NCBI GenBank assembly: GCA_020718465.1
Contig: DYRY01000001.1
Span: 7,614 to 43,820 of the forward strand
DNA length: 36,207 nucleotides
Direction: 5' to 3'
DNA from: Anaeromyxobacter dehalogenans
GTDB lineage: Bacteria > UBP6 > JAFGXH01
Below are positions 18,175-26,768 of this stretch, in pieces. The number at the start of each line of letters is the position of its first letter. The stretch's first letter is position 1. The translations under genes were made by a program, and so were the position numbers. The notes below the pieces were generated by a model. It had not been told where the DNA came from. It searched no databases and saw nothing but the letters and a program-made list of their open reading frames with translations.

Positions 18175-19451
18175 CAAAACTCCAAATATATACCAGAAGA
18201 GAAGTCAAAATCTATTGCAAAATTTGGTGCTAATATAAAACTATTGGCAGATACAATAAAACCAAAGTTTTTTGATAACATAAAATGGGCACTTCCACCA
18301 ACATTTAAAGCAATAAAACCAGCCTTCAAAACATCTTTGTCTTGAATAGTACTAGTTGATGTTGTTGAAACTTGATAACGAATATTACCATAAGCAGCAC
18401 CAATAAATGTGGAGAGACTATATCCATCCTCTTTTGCTAAATATAGTTTTACTCTAGCACCTGCAAGAAAATCTGTTTCTATTGTTTGAATTCTTGCAAA
18501 CAGACCAATGGATAACTTCTCTTGTATAAAAAAGGATAAATCTCCACCAAACCATAATGGTGACCAAGCAAAACCAGATGAAACCTCTTGTTTTAAAATC
18601 TCTGTTTTTCCAGAAGGAACACCTAAACCAGTTCCTGCCTCAAGCTGAAGTGACATAATTGATTTTGATTTATCTGTTTTAGTCACTTTTTTTCCATCAT
18701 CTTTTTTGTCATCTTTCTTTACAACAACATCCTCTTTTGTAATCACTTTGATTATATGTGGTTCAAGAGGAGATCCTGAATTTGCAATAGGATTTAGTTC
18801 TGCATCAATAAGCATAATATATAGCTTTAATTCAGGCTCTTTTATTAATGATGCAGGAATCTCTCCAACATACTCTTCATTCAATTTAGTTAATTTTAAA
18901 GACTCATATTCATCACCCAATGAAACATAAAAAACGTTAACTTCAGAACCTGTTGATGGAAGAGGATTAACTTTTAAGCTGATTTTATAGGAGTTTCCAA
19001 TTAAATGTTTCTCTGCTGGAGTGAAAGTTATCTCATATTTTACAGAGTCCAAAACAAAAGTATTCTGATTTTCTGATTCTAAATCCTCTTTTGCTTTATT
19101 AAAAATCTCATTAATCTCATCTGTTGAGAAATTTTCAGGAACTTGAACATCTTTATTTAATTTTAGAGCCTTTTTGATAAACTCTGGAGCCTCAACACCA
19201 TCCTCAACCATAAGATTGAGGACAGCAGCAAGTATATATATATTTGCAAACTCAGGCTCTGTTAATTTATAACTCTCTATCATTGAGATGGCTTTTAGTA
19301 CATTTGTTTTTGCAACATCTGTATCAAGTTCATTTATAGCTTTTTCAGCATTTTTTTGATACTTCTGAACAGATGACACTATTTTTGGAGAAGCCTTCCC
19401 CATAATAAATATGGGGAGAACCATCATTATTATAAAAAAAGATATTCGCAT
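18174..19451 (-). CDS. Envelope protein: signal peptide, helical/TPR-like N-terminus, C-terminal beta-barrel-like region
   Basis: 425-aa ORF; N-terminal NAEKAINELDTDVAKTNVLKAISMIESYKLTEPEFANIYILAAVLNL; C-terminus AGTGLGVPSGK...GLFARIQTIETDFLAGARVKLYL...IDFDFSSGIYLEF. Confidence 0.7.
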   Translation of the reverse strand: MRISFFIIMMVLPIFIMGKASPKIVSSVQKYQKNAEKAINELDTDVAKTNVLKAISMIESYKLTEPEFANIYILAAVLNLMVEDGVEAPEFIKKALKLNKDVQVPENFSTDEINEIFNKAKEDLESENQNTFVLDSVKYEITFTPAEKHLIGNSYKISLKVNPLPSTGSEVNVFYVSLGDEYESLKLTKLNEEYVGEIPASLIKEPELKLYIMLIDAELNPIANSGSPLEPHIIKVITKEDVVVKKDDKKDDGKKVTKTDKSKSIMSLQLEAGTGLGVPSGKTEILKQEVSSGFAWSPLWFGGDLSFFIQEKLSIGLFARIQTIETDFLAGARVKLYLAKEDGYSLSTFIGAAYGNIRYQVSTTSTSTIQDKDVLKAGFIALNVGGSAHFMLSKNFGFIVSANSFILAPNFAIDFDFSSGIYLEF

Positions 19452-19454
19452 GAA

Positions 19455-20870
19455 CTAATCCTTTTTAATATTAAATTCAACTCTACGATTCATCTCACGG
19501 CCTTTTTCTGTTTTGTTAGAAGCAATAGGTTTCTCCATTCCATAACCAACAGATTCAAGCCTACTTTCATCAACACCTTTATTTGCAAGATAATCTCTAA
19601 CGGCATCAGCACGTTGTTGTGAAAGTTTTTTATTAATTTTTGCACTTCCTTTGTTATCAGTATGCCCCTCAATTACAACTTTTACATTTTTTCTTGAGAG
19701 TAAAGCATCAACAATTTGATCAAGCATATCAAAAGATTTTTTATCAATTTTAGCCTTTCCAAATGCAAAGAATACTTTCTGTTTTAACTCAATTTTGTCC
19801 TCTTTCACCTCAATTAATGTATATTTTTTAGGTTCTTCATCTGGACAACCATCCTCATCCATATATGAATTAACTGTTTCAGGTTCGTTTGGACACTTAT
19901 CTATACCTTTACATACTGTTTTATATTTTTCTAAAAGATTCTGTTCAGAAATCCAAGAGTCACAAATACCATCTTGATCATTATCTGGTTCAGGGCAACC
20001 CTCTTCATCCTCAAATCCATCAAAGTCTTCTGGATCATTTGGGCATTTATCATTTATGTCTAAAATTCCATCCCCATCATTATCTGGATCTGGACAACCA
20101 TCTTCATCTTGAAATGTATCAATATCTTCTGAAATCATTGGACATTTGTCAAACTCATCAAGAATACCATCTTTATCATTATCTGGATCTGGACAACCAT
20201 CTTCATCCTCAAATCCATCAAAATCTTCTGGATCTTGTGGACATTTATCTTGATCATCATAAATTCCATCACCATCACTATCTTTCTCAGGACAACCATC
20301 ATCATCTTGATAGCCATTAAAATCTTCAGGATTAGTTGGACATTTATCAACACCTTTACAAATATCAATATATGCTTTCTGCTCTCCTAATTCAGAAATC
20401 CAAGGATCACAAATACCATCTTTGTCATTATCTGGTTCTGGACAGCCATCATCATCCTCAAATCCATCTTTATCTTCAGGATTATCAGGACATTTATCAT
20501 GTTGGTCTAAAATTCCATCACCATCTCTATCAACAATTTCACATGGTTTTGAAAGAATCAATGCTGCATTAACATGTTTTCTTGCCTTTGATATATGATA
20601 TTTTGCTTGACGCCAATCCCCTTGAGAAAGCTCAATTTCTGCAAACTCTTTATTTGCTTCAGCTAAAGCAAGATCTTTAGGACCACAATTAAGTTTCATT
20701 GCATTTTGTTTTCTTGCCTTCTCAATTCTTTCATCAATTATCTGAATCTCATCTCTAATTTGAGTTGATGTTGCACAACTAGTAGTAATAAGAGAAAATA
20801 GTAGTGATATTAAGATAAGTGACCAAGTTGTAGTAAATTTTTTATGATTTCTTATTTTAGTCCAAATCAT
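19455..20870 (-). CDS. OmpA-family lipoprotein with thrombospondin type-3 repeats and DUF4398-like N-terminus
   Basis: Lipobox TTSC; six DKCPxxPEDxxGxxDxDGCP units; C-terminal OmpA domain VKVVIEGHTDNKGSAKINKKLSQQRADAVRDYLANKGVDESRLESVGYGMEKPIASNKTEKGREMNRRVEF. Confidence 0.94.
   Translation of the reverse strand: MIWTKIRNHKKFTTTWSLILISLLFSLITTSCATSTQIRDEIQIIDERIEKARKQNAMKLNCGPKDLALAEANKEFAEIELSQGDWRQAKYHISKARKHVNAALILSKPCEIVDRDGDGILDQHDKCPDNPEDKDGFEDDDGCPEPDNDKDGICDPWISELGEQKAYIDICKGVDKCPTNPEDFNGYQDDDGCPEKDSDGDGIYDDQDKCPQDPEDFDGFEDEDGCPDPDNDKDGILDEFDKCPMISEDIDTFQDEDGCPDPDNDGDGILDINDKCPNDPEDFDGFEDEEGCPEPDNDQDGICDSWISEQNLLEKYKTVCKGIDKCPNEPETVNSYMDEDGCPDEEPKKYTLIEVKEDKIELKQKVFFAFGKAKIDKKSFDMLDQIVDALLSRKNVKVVIEGHTDNKGSAKINKKLSQQRADAVRDYLANKGVDESRLESVGYGMEKPIASNKTEKGREMNRRVEFNIKKD
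19839..20531 (-). repeat. Thrombospondin type-3 (calcium-binding) protein repeat array, six DGCP-ending units
   Basis: DGDG/DKCP/DGCP repeats in the translated protein. Confidence 0.9.
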
Positions 20871-21306
20871 CTTCTTCTCCTACACCACCATTTGTCTCAT
20901 TTTTATTTGCATCTCTTTTTTGATCTGCAATATTTTTTATCTCAATATTTTCAGAGCTATCAACATCTGTTGTTGCATCTTTTTCAAGTTTGAGATCTCC
21001 TTCCTCCAAAAGGTATGATTTATCTTCAAGTGCAATTGCTTTTGCCTCTATAGCAAGTTTTCTTGACTTTTCTGCTAAATCTTTAGACTCTTGAAAATCG
21101 GAATAGGCACGCTCATCTTTAGATTTATAAAGATATGCTTTTGCTTTGTAGTAGTGATATGGAGCTGTTTTATGTGCCCCAACACGATAGGCTGATTGAA
21201 TCTCTACTGTTGCCTGATTTATCTCTATTGTTGATTGGATAGGTCCACAACCTACCACAAATAAAGATAGAATCAACAAAGTTAATAAGAGAATGCTACG
21301 ATTCAC
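20857..21306 (-). CDS. DUF4398-like lipoprotein
   Basis: Lipobox FVVGCG; KTAPYHYYKAKAYLYKSKDERAYSDFQESKDLAEKSRKLAIEAKAIAL; overlaps the OmpA gene by 14 bp. Confidence 0.8.
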   Translation of the reverse strand: MNRSILLLTLLILSLFVVGCGPIQSTIEINQATVEIQSAYRVGAHKTAPYHYYKAKAYLYKSKDERAYSDFQESKDLAEKSRKLAIEAKAIALEDKSYLLEEGDLKLEKDATTDVDSSENIEIKNIADQKRDANKNETNGGVGEEDDLD

Positions 21307-21367
21307 GCTCCCTCCTAGGTAAAATACTTGTTATTGTATCAAAGCATTAAAAGCTTGTCAAGTTTGA

Positions 21368-21547
21368 TTAATCAGAATCCACATTTGAACTCTTTTTCTT
21401 TAAAATTTTTTTGACTACAAAATATGCAATCAAGACTGCAATTCCAAAAAAGATTAATGCTACCAATTTTTTCATAAGCCAATATATCAAAAATGCTGTT
21501 GCAATAACTGCAATCCAAACAAATACCTCTTTTATTTTTCCAACCAT
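21368..21547 (-). CDS. Small membrane protein
   Basis: MVGKIKEVFVWIAVIATAFLIYWLMKKLVALIFFGIAVLIAYFVVKKILKKKSSNVDSD; GAGGT before ATG 21547. Confidence 0.6.
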   Translation of the reverse strand: MVGKIKEVFVWIAVIATAFLIYWLMKKLVALIFFGIAVLIAYFVVKKILKKKSSNVDSD

Positions 21548-21895
21548 GATATACCTCGAAAAATAACTTATCATCTATTCTATTGAAAAAAAAATAAAAA
21601 ATCAAGTTTAACTGAAATTAATTGGAATTCAGCTTAAAAAATTGATTTTTTTATAAGAAATTACTATTTTGTTGAACTATAAAAATAAAAATAGCTTTTT
21701 TTTTCAGAATTTTTGATAGATAAATTAAAAAAACAAAAAAGATACATAAATGTCTTGTTTTTGAATATTTTTTTGCGACATTTTTGTCATAAAAATAGAG
21801 GTATTACTCTAAACATCTTTTTTATAAGGATTTTTTATTTATATTATTTAGTGGAAAATATATTGCTATAATTATATTGTTGTTTGGAGGTTGTC

Positions 21896-22126
21896 ATGAA
21901 AGGTTTAATAAATTCAGAGTTTATTTTAAATACAGTTGTATTATTACTTATGATTTTTGTAGCTTTTGTTTTAAATTGGGAAATTAAAATAATTACAATT
22001 GTTTCAACCTCTTTTTATGTTATTATATATTCACTCCTATTTATACCTTATATAATAAATTACATAAAAGAGAAAAAAGAGGGAATTGAAAGTAGCAGTT
22101 CTCTTCAGGATAAAACAATACTATAA
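21896..22126 (+). CDS. Small two-TM membrane protein
   Basis: GGAGG SD before ATG 21896; hydrophobic segments; stop abuts the next ATG. Confidence 0.65.
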   Translation: MKGLINSEFILNTVVLLLMIFVAFVLNWEIKIITIVSTSFYVIIYSLLFIPYIINYIKEKKEGIESSSSLQDKTIL

Positions 22127-23317
22127 ATGTCCCACTATGATATTGCTATTATTGGTGCTGGTCCATCTGGTTCAACTTTAGCCAAACTAATTCCATCAAA
22201 TTTGAAAACTGTTATTATTGATAAGAGAGATTTATTTATAACAAGTCAAAAATTTATAGAACCCAAATTTAATTCAAAAAATTTAAAAATTGATGATTTT
22301 GATTCTAAAAATTCTGTTTATGATAGTGATTTTAATAAAAAAATATTATTTAATAGAAGCAAAATTGAGAAATCTTGTGGTGGACTTCTTGCCTTTGATG
22401 CTCAAAAAATATTAAAAAAATTAGATTTAAAAATACCATCTTTTGTTATAGATTCAAACCAACTATTTTCAATTCATGCAATAGATTTAGAGAGTAAAAA
22501 TGAGAGTGTTTATCCCAAAAACTATATAAATATTGATAGAGATAGTTTTGATAGATGGCTTTTCTCTTTAATTCCTGATTATGTTGATAAAAAAATGGGA
22601 TATTTTTTAGATAAAATAGAAAAAACAGATAATATAATCAAATTTTCACTTTTAAAAGATGGAAAATATGAGTTTCACACATCTAAATTCTTAGTTGGAG
22701 CAGATGGAGCCCTTTCAAAAGTTAGAAAATATCTTAATCCTAAAAATACACCACCACTTTATTTAACAGTTCAAGACTATTTTGAAAAAGATTTTAACCT
22801 TCAACATTTTGTTGCCTTTTTTCACTCTAAATTAACCGATTTTTATGGATGGATTATACCCAAAGAGAGTCATAATATAGTTGGTTTGTCATTTAGGCAA
22901 AACAGTAAAAAAAGAGATATTTTTTTTAAATCAATAGATTTAAGGATGGAGTTTTTAAAAAAAGAGATATCAAAATACTATCCCTCTTTTAATAAAGAGA
23001 AATATTTTCGAAGTGGTGGAGTTCATTTTAGGCCAGAATATGTAGATGAGATATTTTTGGGAAGAGACAATATTTTTTTAGTTGGAGAGGCTGCTGGTTG
23101 GATTAGTCCAAGTTCAGCAGAGGGAATAAGTTTTGCAATTGAGACAGCTATTTTATTATCAGAATCATTTAGGAATTTAAACTCTGTTTTGTCAGACTAT
23201 AAGAAAAAAACCCTCCACATAAAAAAAAGATTACTATTTAAAATATTAAAATCACCATTTTTATACTCAAAAAACATCAGAAATATGATATTTTCAACTA
23301 ATATTGGACAAATATAA
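22127..23317 (+). CDS. FAD-dependent oxidoreductase, geranylgeranyl-reductase type
   Basis: YDIAIIGAGPSGSTLAKLI Rossmann motif; SCGGLLAFDAQ; FLVGEAAGWISPSSAEGISFAIETA. Confidence 0.83.
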   Translation: MSHYDIAIIGAGPSGSTLAKLIPSNLKTVIIDKRDLFITSQKFIEPKFNSKNLKIDDFDSKNSVYDSDFNKKILFNRSKIEKSCGGLLAFDAQKILKKLDLKIPSFVIDSNQLFSIHAIDLESKNESVYPKNYINIDRDSFDRWLFSLIPDYVDKKMGYFLDKIEKTDNIIKFSLLKDGKYEFHTSKFLVGADGALSKVRKYLNPKNTPPLYLTVQDYFEKDFNLQHFVAFFHSKLTDFYGWIIPKESHNIVGLSFRQNSKKRDIFFKSIDLRMEFLKKEISKYYPSFNKEKYFRSGGVHFRPEYVDEIFLGRDNIFLVGEAAGWISPSSAEGISFAIETAILLSESFRNLNSVLSDYKKKTLHIKKRLLFKILKSPFLYSKNIRNMIFSTNIGQI

Positions 23318-23425
23318 TCAAAAAATCTTTTTGTTTTGATAAAATAAATTATAGAGATATTTTTGTTTATTTATAAAAAAGTTCATTTTGTTTTTATTTT
23401 AATTATTTATAAAAAGGAGAAAGTT

Positions 23426-23872
23426 GTGAGTAAATTTCTTTCACCAAAAGAGGAGGCTCATTTGATGATGAAACTCTTTCCAAGTTGGACAGAGTGTTAT
23501 AAAATAATTAATCATCATTTTGATGTTTTACAATCAAGAAATCAGATGATGTTAACATTATCAACATTAACATTAACAATAACAGGTTTTTCTGGACCGA
23601 AAATAGCTTCTGATAACTTTTTATCAAGAATTTTTCTTGTTTTAGGGTTGCTAACAGTTCTTTCATCAACAATTATCATTCTTCTTTCAACATTAAAAAT
23701 CAGATGGTTAACCCAAGATGGAATTGAAGAGCCAATTGATATACTGATATCTCTTATTGCAAGAAGAAATAGAAGAACAAAACTATTTCATATTCAATTA
23801 ATAACACTTATGAGTGGCCTATCTTTATATGTTGGAGGTGTTATTATTTATCTTCTTATTGGTCATTTTTAA
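23426..23872 (+). CDS. Membrane protein with two TM segments (GTG start proposed)
   Basis: AAGGAGAAAGTT before GTG 23426; hydrophobic segments near IFLVLGLLTVLSSTIIILLSTL and LITLMSGLSLYVGGVIIYLLIG. Confidence 0.6.
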   Translation: MSKFLSPKEEAHLMMKLFPSWTECYKIINHHFDVLQSRNQMMLTLSTLTLTITGFSGPKIASDNFLSRIFLVLGLLTVLSSTIIILLSTLKIRWLTQDGIEEPIDILISLIARRNRRTKLFHIQLITLMSGLSLYVGGVIIYLLIGHF

Positions 23873-23914
23873 AAATTAAAATAAAAAATGCTTTATAAAA
23901 GAAATGAAATGATC

Positions 23915-24196
23915 CTATTTAAATAAAGCATCAAGTTTTGCTTTTGCATCTTGATCTGAAGTAAGAGGTTTCTCATCATATTTTTTCATTTGGAATGAGG
24001 CACAAAAGTTTGGGGCCTCTCTATCACGAATAAATGCAGTTGTTGTTTCTAAGCACTCATTATGAGCATTCGGATCCCAAAAACGGCAGTTTTTACAAAT
24101 ATGTAAAAATGAGTTACAGTTTGGACAGGTATCCTGACGTCCAACTCTTCCATCATAAACCTCAACCTCTTGTTTACAAAAATTACAAATATACAT
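23915..24196 (-). CDS. Zinc-ribbon conserved protein, 93 aa
   Basis: CNFCKQ, CPNCNSF, CKNCRFWDPNAHNECLETTTAFIRDREAPNFCASF. Confidence 0.78.
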   Translation of the reverse strand: MYICNFCKQEVEVYDGRVGRQDTCPNCNSFLHICKNCRFWDPNAHNECLETTTAFIRDREAPNFCASFQMKKYDEKPLTSDQDAKAKLDALFK

Positions 24197-24413
24197 AAAA
24201 TTATCTCCTTAAAAGTTAAATAGAGAAATTACCTTTCTCCATCTATATTTTTACAACCTTTTTAATTTCAAGTCAATATAGTAATTTAACAATATCCTGC
24301 TTTTATAATTTTTCAAAAATACTTTTTATTAATTATAAAAATTTAAATTTTTTCCTTTATAAAAAACAAAAAACATAGCAATTTAATTTTTTTGAAAAAT
24401 TATAAATATCAAA

Positions 24414-24446
24414 AAATAGAGATAATAATTACTTAAATCTCTATTT
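24414..24446 (-). terminator. Hairpin terminator overlapping the stop codon of the Nudix-like gene
   Basis: Perfect 10-bp inverted repeat AAATAGAGAT-N13-ATCTCTATTT, followed on the minus strand by a T tract. Confidence 0.5.
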
Positions 24447-24989
24447 ATCTAAAGAGTCAACTTTTAATGATTTTAAAATTTGTGTTAAAAACTCAAGAGA
24501 TAAAGAGGCTTCAATCTCTTTGATTAACATCTGTTTAAAAAATGGCTCTTTTTTTGCTGCTAAAGTTTTTCCAAATGTTTTCCAAAAAGTTCTCTCTTTT
24601 CTTGCTTCAACTTTTTTACTCTCAGTAATTTCTAGAATAAATAGGTGTACTCTTGATGAGATATGTTTTGATTCATAAAAATAGCCTTGATAGAGTGTGT
24701 TTGATTTTTTAATAACCAATCCACCCTCCTCCTCAATTTTTCTAACCATTGCCTGAAAAGGCATTTCATCCTCCTCAACTGTTGCTGAAAATGGGTAATA
24801 ATTAAAATCCTCAACACTCATTGAGTGTGCTGGGGTAGATTCAGAACGCCAATAGATCTCCCCTTCATAAAGAAAAATAAACTCAACTTTGTCTCTTACC
24901 TCAACAAAAAGATAACTCTCTCCATCTTCATTAAATTTTCTTTTAACTTGAAAGAATTTATAATCTTTTACCAACTCTTTTTTTCTCAT
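24441..24989 (-). CDS. Nudix-like protein with degenerate Nudix box
   Basis: ATVEEDEMPFQAMVRKIEEEGGL aligns to Gx5Ex7REUxEExGU with first G->A and REU->RKI. Confidence 0.65.
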   Translation of the reverse strand: MRKKELVKDYKFFQVKRKFNEDGESYLFVEVRDKVEFIFLYEGEIYWRSESTPAHSMSVEDFNYYPFSATVEEDEMPFQAMVRKIEEEGGLVIKKSNTLYQGYFYESKHISSRVHLFILEITESKKVEARKERTFWKTFGKTLAAKKEPFFKQMLIKEIEASLSLEFLTQILKSLKVDSLDK

Positions 24990-25069
24990 ATCTCCCCCAA
25001 ATGGTCTATTAAATCTTAATGTATCGATTTTTTATTGAAAGTCAATAAAAAAATGTGATAACATAAATT

Positions 25070-26707
25070 ATGATATTTTTATTTTTCTCTTTATCAATTT
25101 TATTATCAAATAGTTTTGTTTGCAGAGCACCAGAGCTTTATAAATATAGAGAAAATAGAGATTTTATTATTTCAAAAGAGAAAATTAGATTTTTAAATCA
25201 GTTAAAAAATTATAGTGATAAAATACAAAATATTAACTATTTAGATGCAATTTTTATAAAAAATTTTTATAAAAAAATTGGAATTAACTCTATTGAAATT
25301 ACTGATTTTTTAAAATTTTTAAAAAAAGGGGGATATTTTAATAAAAAATTCATTAAAAATAGGGATTTTATACTGAAAAATAATCTATCAAAAGCTATTC
25401 AGAAAAATACATGGAACTATATGGGTTCATTTATTGAGTTTTATAGAGCAATCTGTAGTATTGATGGTGATGATAAAATTGTATATGATGAGATCGCAAA
25501 TGAAACAGATTGTATTTTAAGAGATGATATAAAAAATAGCTGGAATATTGATTACTTCTTTGAGATTATAAAAAAGGGGGATGAGTTAATTTATGATGCC
25601 GATTTTGGATTTCCATATTTAACTCCATTTGTTGCAAAAATGATTCTTGTAGAGTTTATGGATTACTACTTAAAAAATAGTAATAGTAGTGATTTACGAA
25701 AAGATTTTTGGAGTGGAGTTATTCATAAACAAAATATTGGTGAGTTTAGATGTGGTCATTTTTGTGAATCATACTCTTCACCTTTTGAAAACGATTTAGA
25801 TTACTATACTACTCATATGGGATATGTGTTAGTTCACTCAGTTGATTCTGGTCATTTAACAGAAAAAATATCAAATGAATTAAATAATTTTGAATTAATT
25901 AATAAAAACAGTTTTTTAGATGAAAAAAAAGAGAAAAATAAGACAGAAACTGAAAAAAAAACTGAAAATAAAATTGAAAATGATATAAAAAGTAGTAATT
26001 CTAAAGATATAAATAGTAATAGTGATAATTTATTTTTAAACTTTGTAAAAATAGTTATGGATAAATATATTTTAATTAGTGAGATTGATACTGTTGGAGT
26101 TGAATGCTCCTACTATCTTCAAAGAGTTTTAGAAAATATGGGTTATAAAATAAAAGGGAGACTTAAAAGCTCAACTATGGAGCAAAAACTGTCTAAAGAC
26201 TTTAAATCATCACGAAAAAGAGAGTTTTTTTCAGAGGAATTACTTATTGCTGGAGATATGATTCAACAAAAAGGACACACTTGGGTTTTTGCTGGTTATG
26301 GTAATCTAAATAAAAAATATATAGATTTTATAAAAACAGATCTTAATAAAAATAGTAATCTAGAAATTTCTAAAAACAACAAAAATGTTATTGATAATGT
26401 TAATGAAAGTAAAGTAAACATTGATTATAATCAAAATAAAGTTAATAAAAATAGAGTAAATCTTGATAATTTAATAACTAAAGTTAATAAAAATAGAGTA
26501 AACCCTAATGTTATTTATATTTTAACTTATGAAGCAGTTGGTAATAGAGCAAGATCTGTTGGTCTTTTTTATAGAATGATGCCTTATGAAAAAAAAGATT
26601 GGAGTTACACATCTTGTGATATAAATGAGATTTGGAAAAATGATGATGAAGGTTTTAAACCTGCTCCTCTTGATGAGTTTAAATATATTTATAGATTAAT
26701 TAAATAG
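25070..26707 (+). CDS. Secreted protein, possible divergent NlpC/P60-type cysteine peptidase with low-complexity insertions
   Basis: Signal-like N-terminus; VGVECSYYLQRVLENMGYK then IAGDMIQQKGHTWVFAGYG resembles the Cys and GD..H blocks of NlpC/P60. Confidence 0.55.
   Translation: MIFLFFSLSILLSNSFVCRAPELYKYRENRDFIISKEKIRFLNQLKNYSDKIQNINYLDAIFIKNFYKKIGINSIEITDFLKFLKKGGYFNKKFIKNRDFILKNNLSKAIQKNTWNYMGSFIEFYRAICSIDGDDKIVYDEIANETDCILRDDIKNSWNIDYFFEIIKKGDELIYDADFGFPYLTPFVAKMILVEFMDYYLKNSNSSDLRKDFWSGVIHKQNIGEFRCGHFCESYSSPFENDLDYYTTHMGYVLVHSVDSGHLTEKISNELNNFELINKNSFLDEKKEKNKTETEKKTENKIENDIKSSNSKDINSNSDNLFLNFVKIVMDKYILISEIDTVGVECSYYLQRVLENMGYKIKGRLKSSTMEQKLSKDFKSSRKREFFSEELLIAGDMIQQKGHTWVFAGYGNLNKKYIDFIKTDLNKNSNLEISKNNKNVIDNVNESKVNIDYNQNKVNKNRVNLDNLITKVNKNRVNPNVIYILTYEAVGNRARSVGLFYRMMPYEKKDWSYTSCDINEIWKNDDEGFKPAPLDEFKYIYRLIK
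26438..26502 (+). repeat. Two exact 23-bp copies aaagttaataaaaatagagtaaa spaced 42 bp, encoding KVNKNRVN
   Basis: Copies at 26438-26460 and 26480-26502. Confidence 0.85.
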
Positions 26708-26768
26708 TTATTTTTAGGTTTTTTATAAAAAAATTCTTACTTTTAATGGAATTTTTAAATTTTGGAGC

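Noticed and set aside
20135-20368. Minus-strand 77-aa ORF inside the OmpA gene
   Set aside because: Alternative frame of the repeat array.
19795-20572. Plus-strand ORFs 19795..19977, 19889..20320 and 20336..20572 rich in H/Y/L/D repeats
   Set aside because: Antisense shadow of the TSP3 repeat array in the OmpA gene; no independent family or SD evidence.
21372-21605. Minus-strand 77-aa ORF overlapping 21368..21547
   Set aside because: The competing frame has a clear SD and clean TM segments; this one looks like an out-of-frame reading.
23888-23931. 9-bp inverted repeat ATGCTTTAT...ATAAAGCAT between convergent genes
   Set aside because: Long loop, AT-rich and overlaps the coding end of the zinc-ribbon gene; too weak to call a terminator.
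26438-26502. Repeats considered as a CRISPR array
   Set aside because: Only two 23-bp copies, in frame inside a CDS, no cas genes; coding low-complexity repeat instead.
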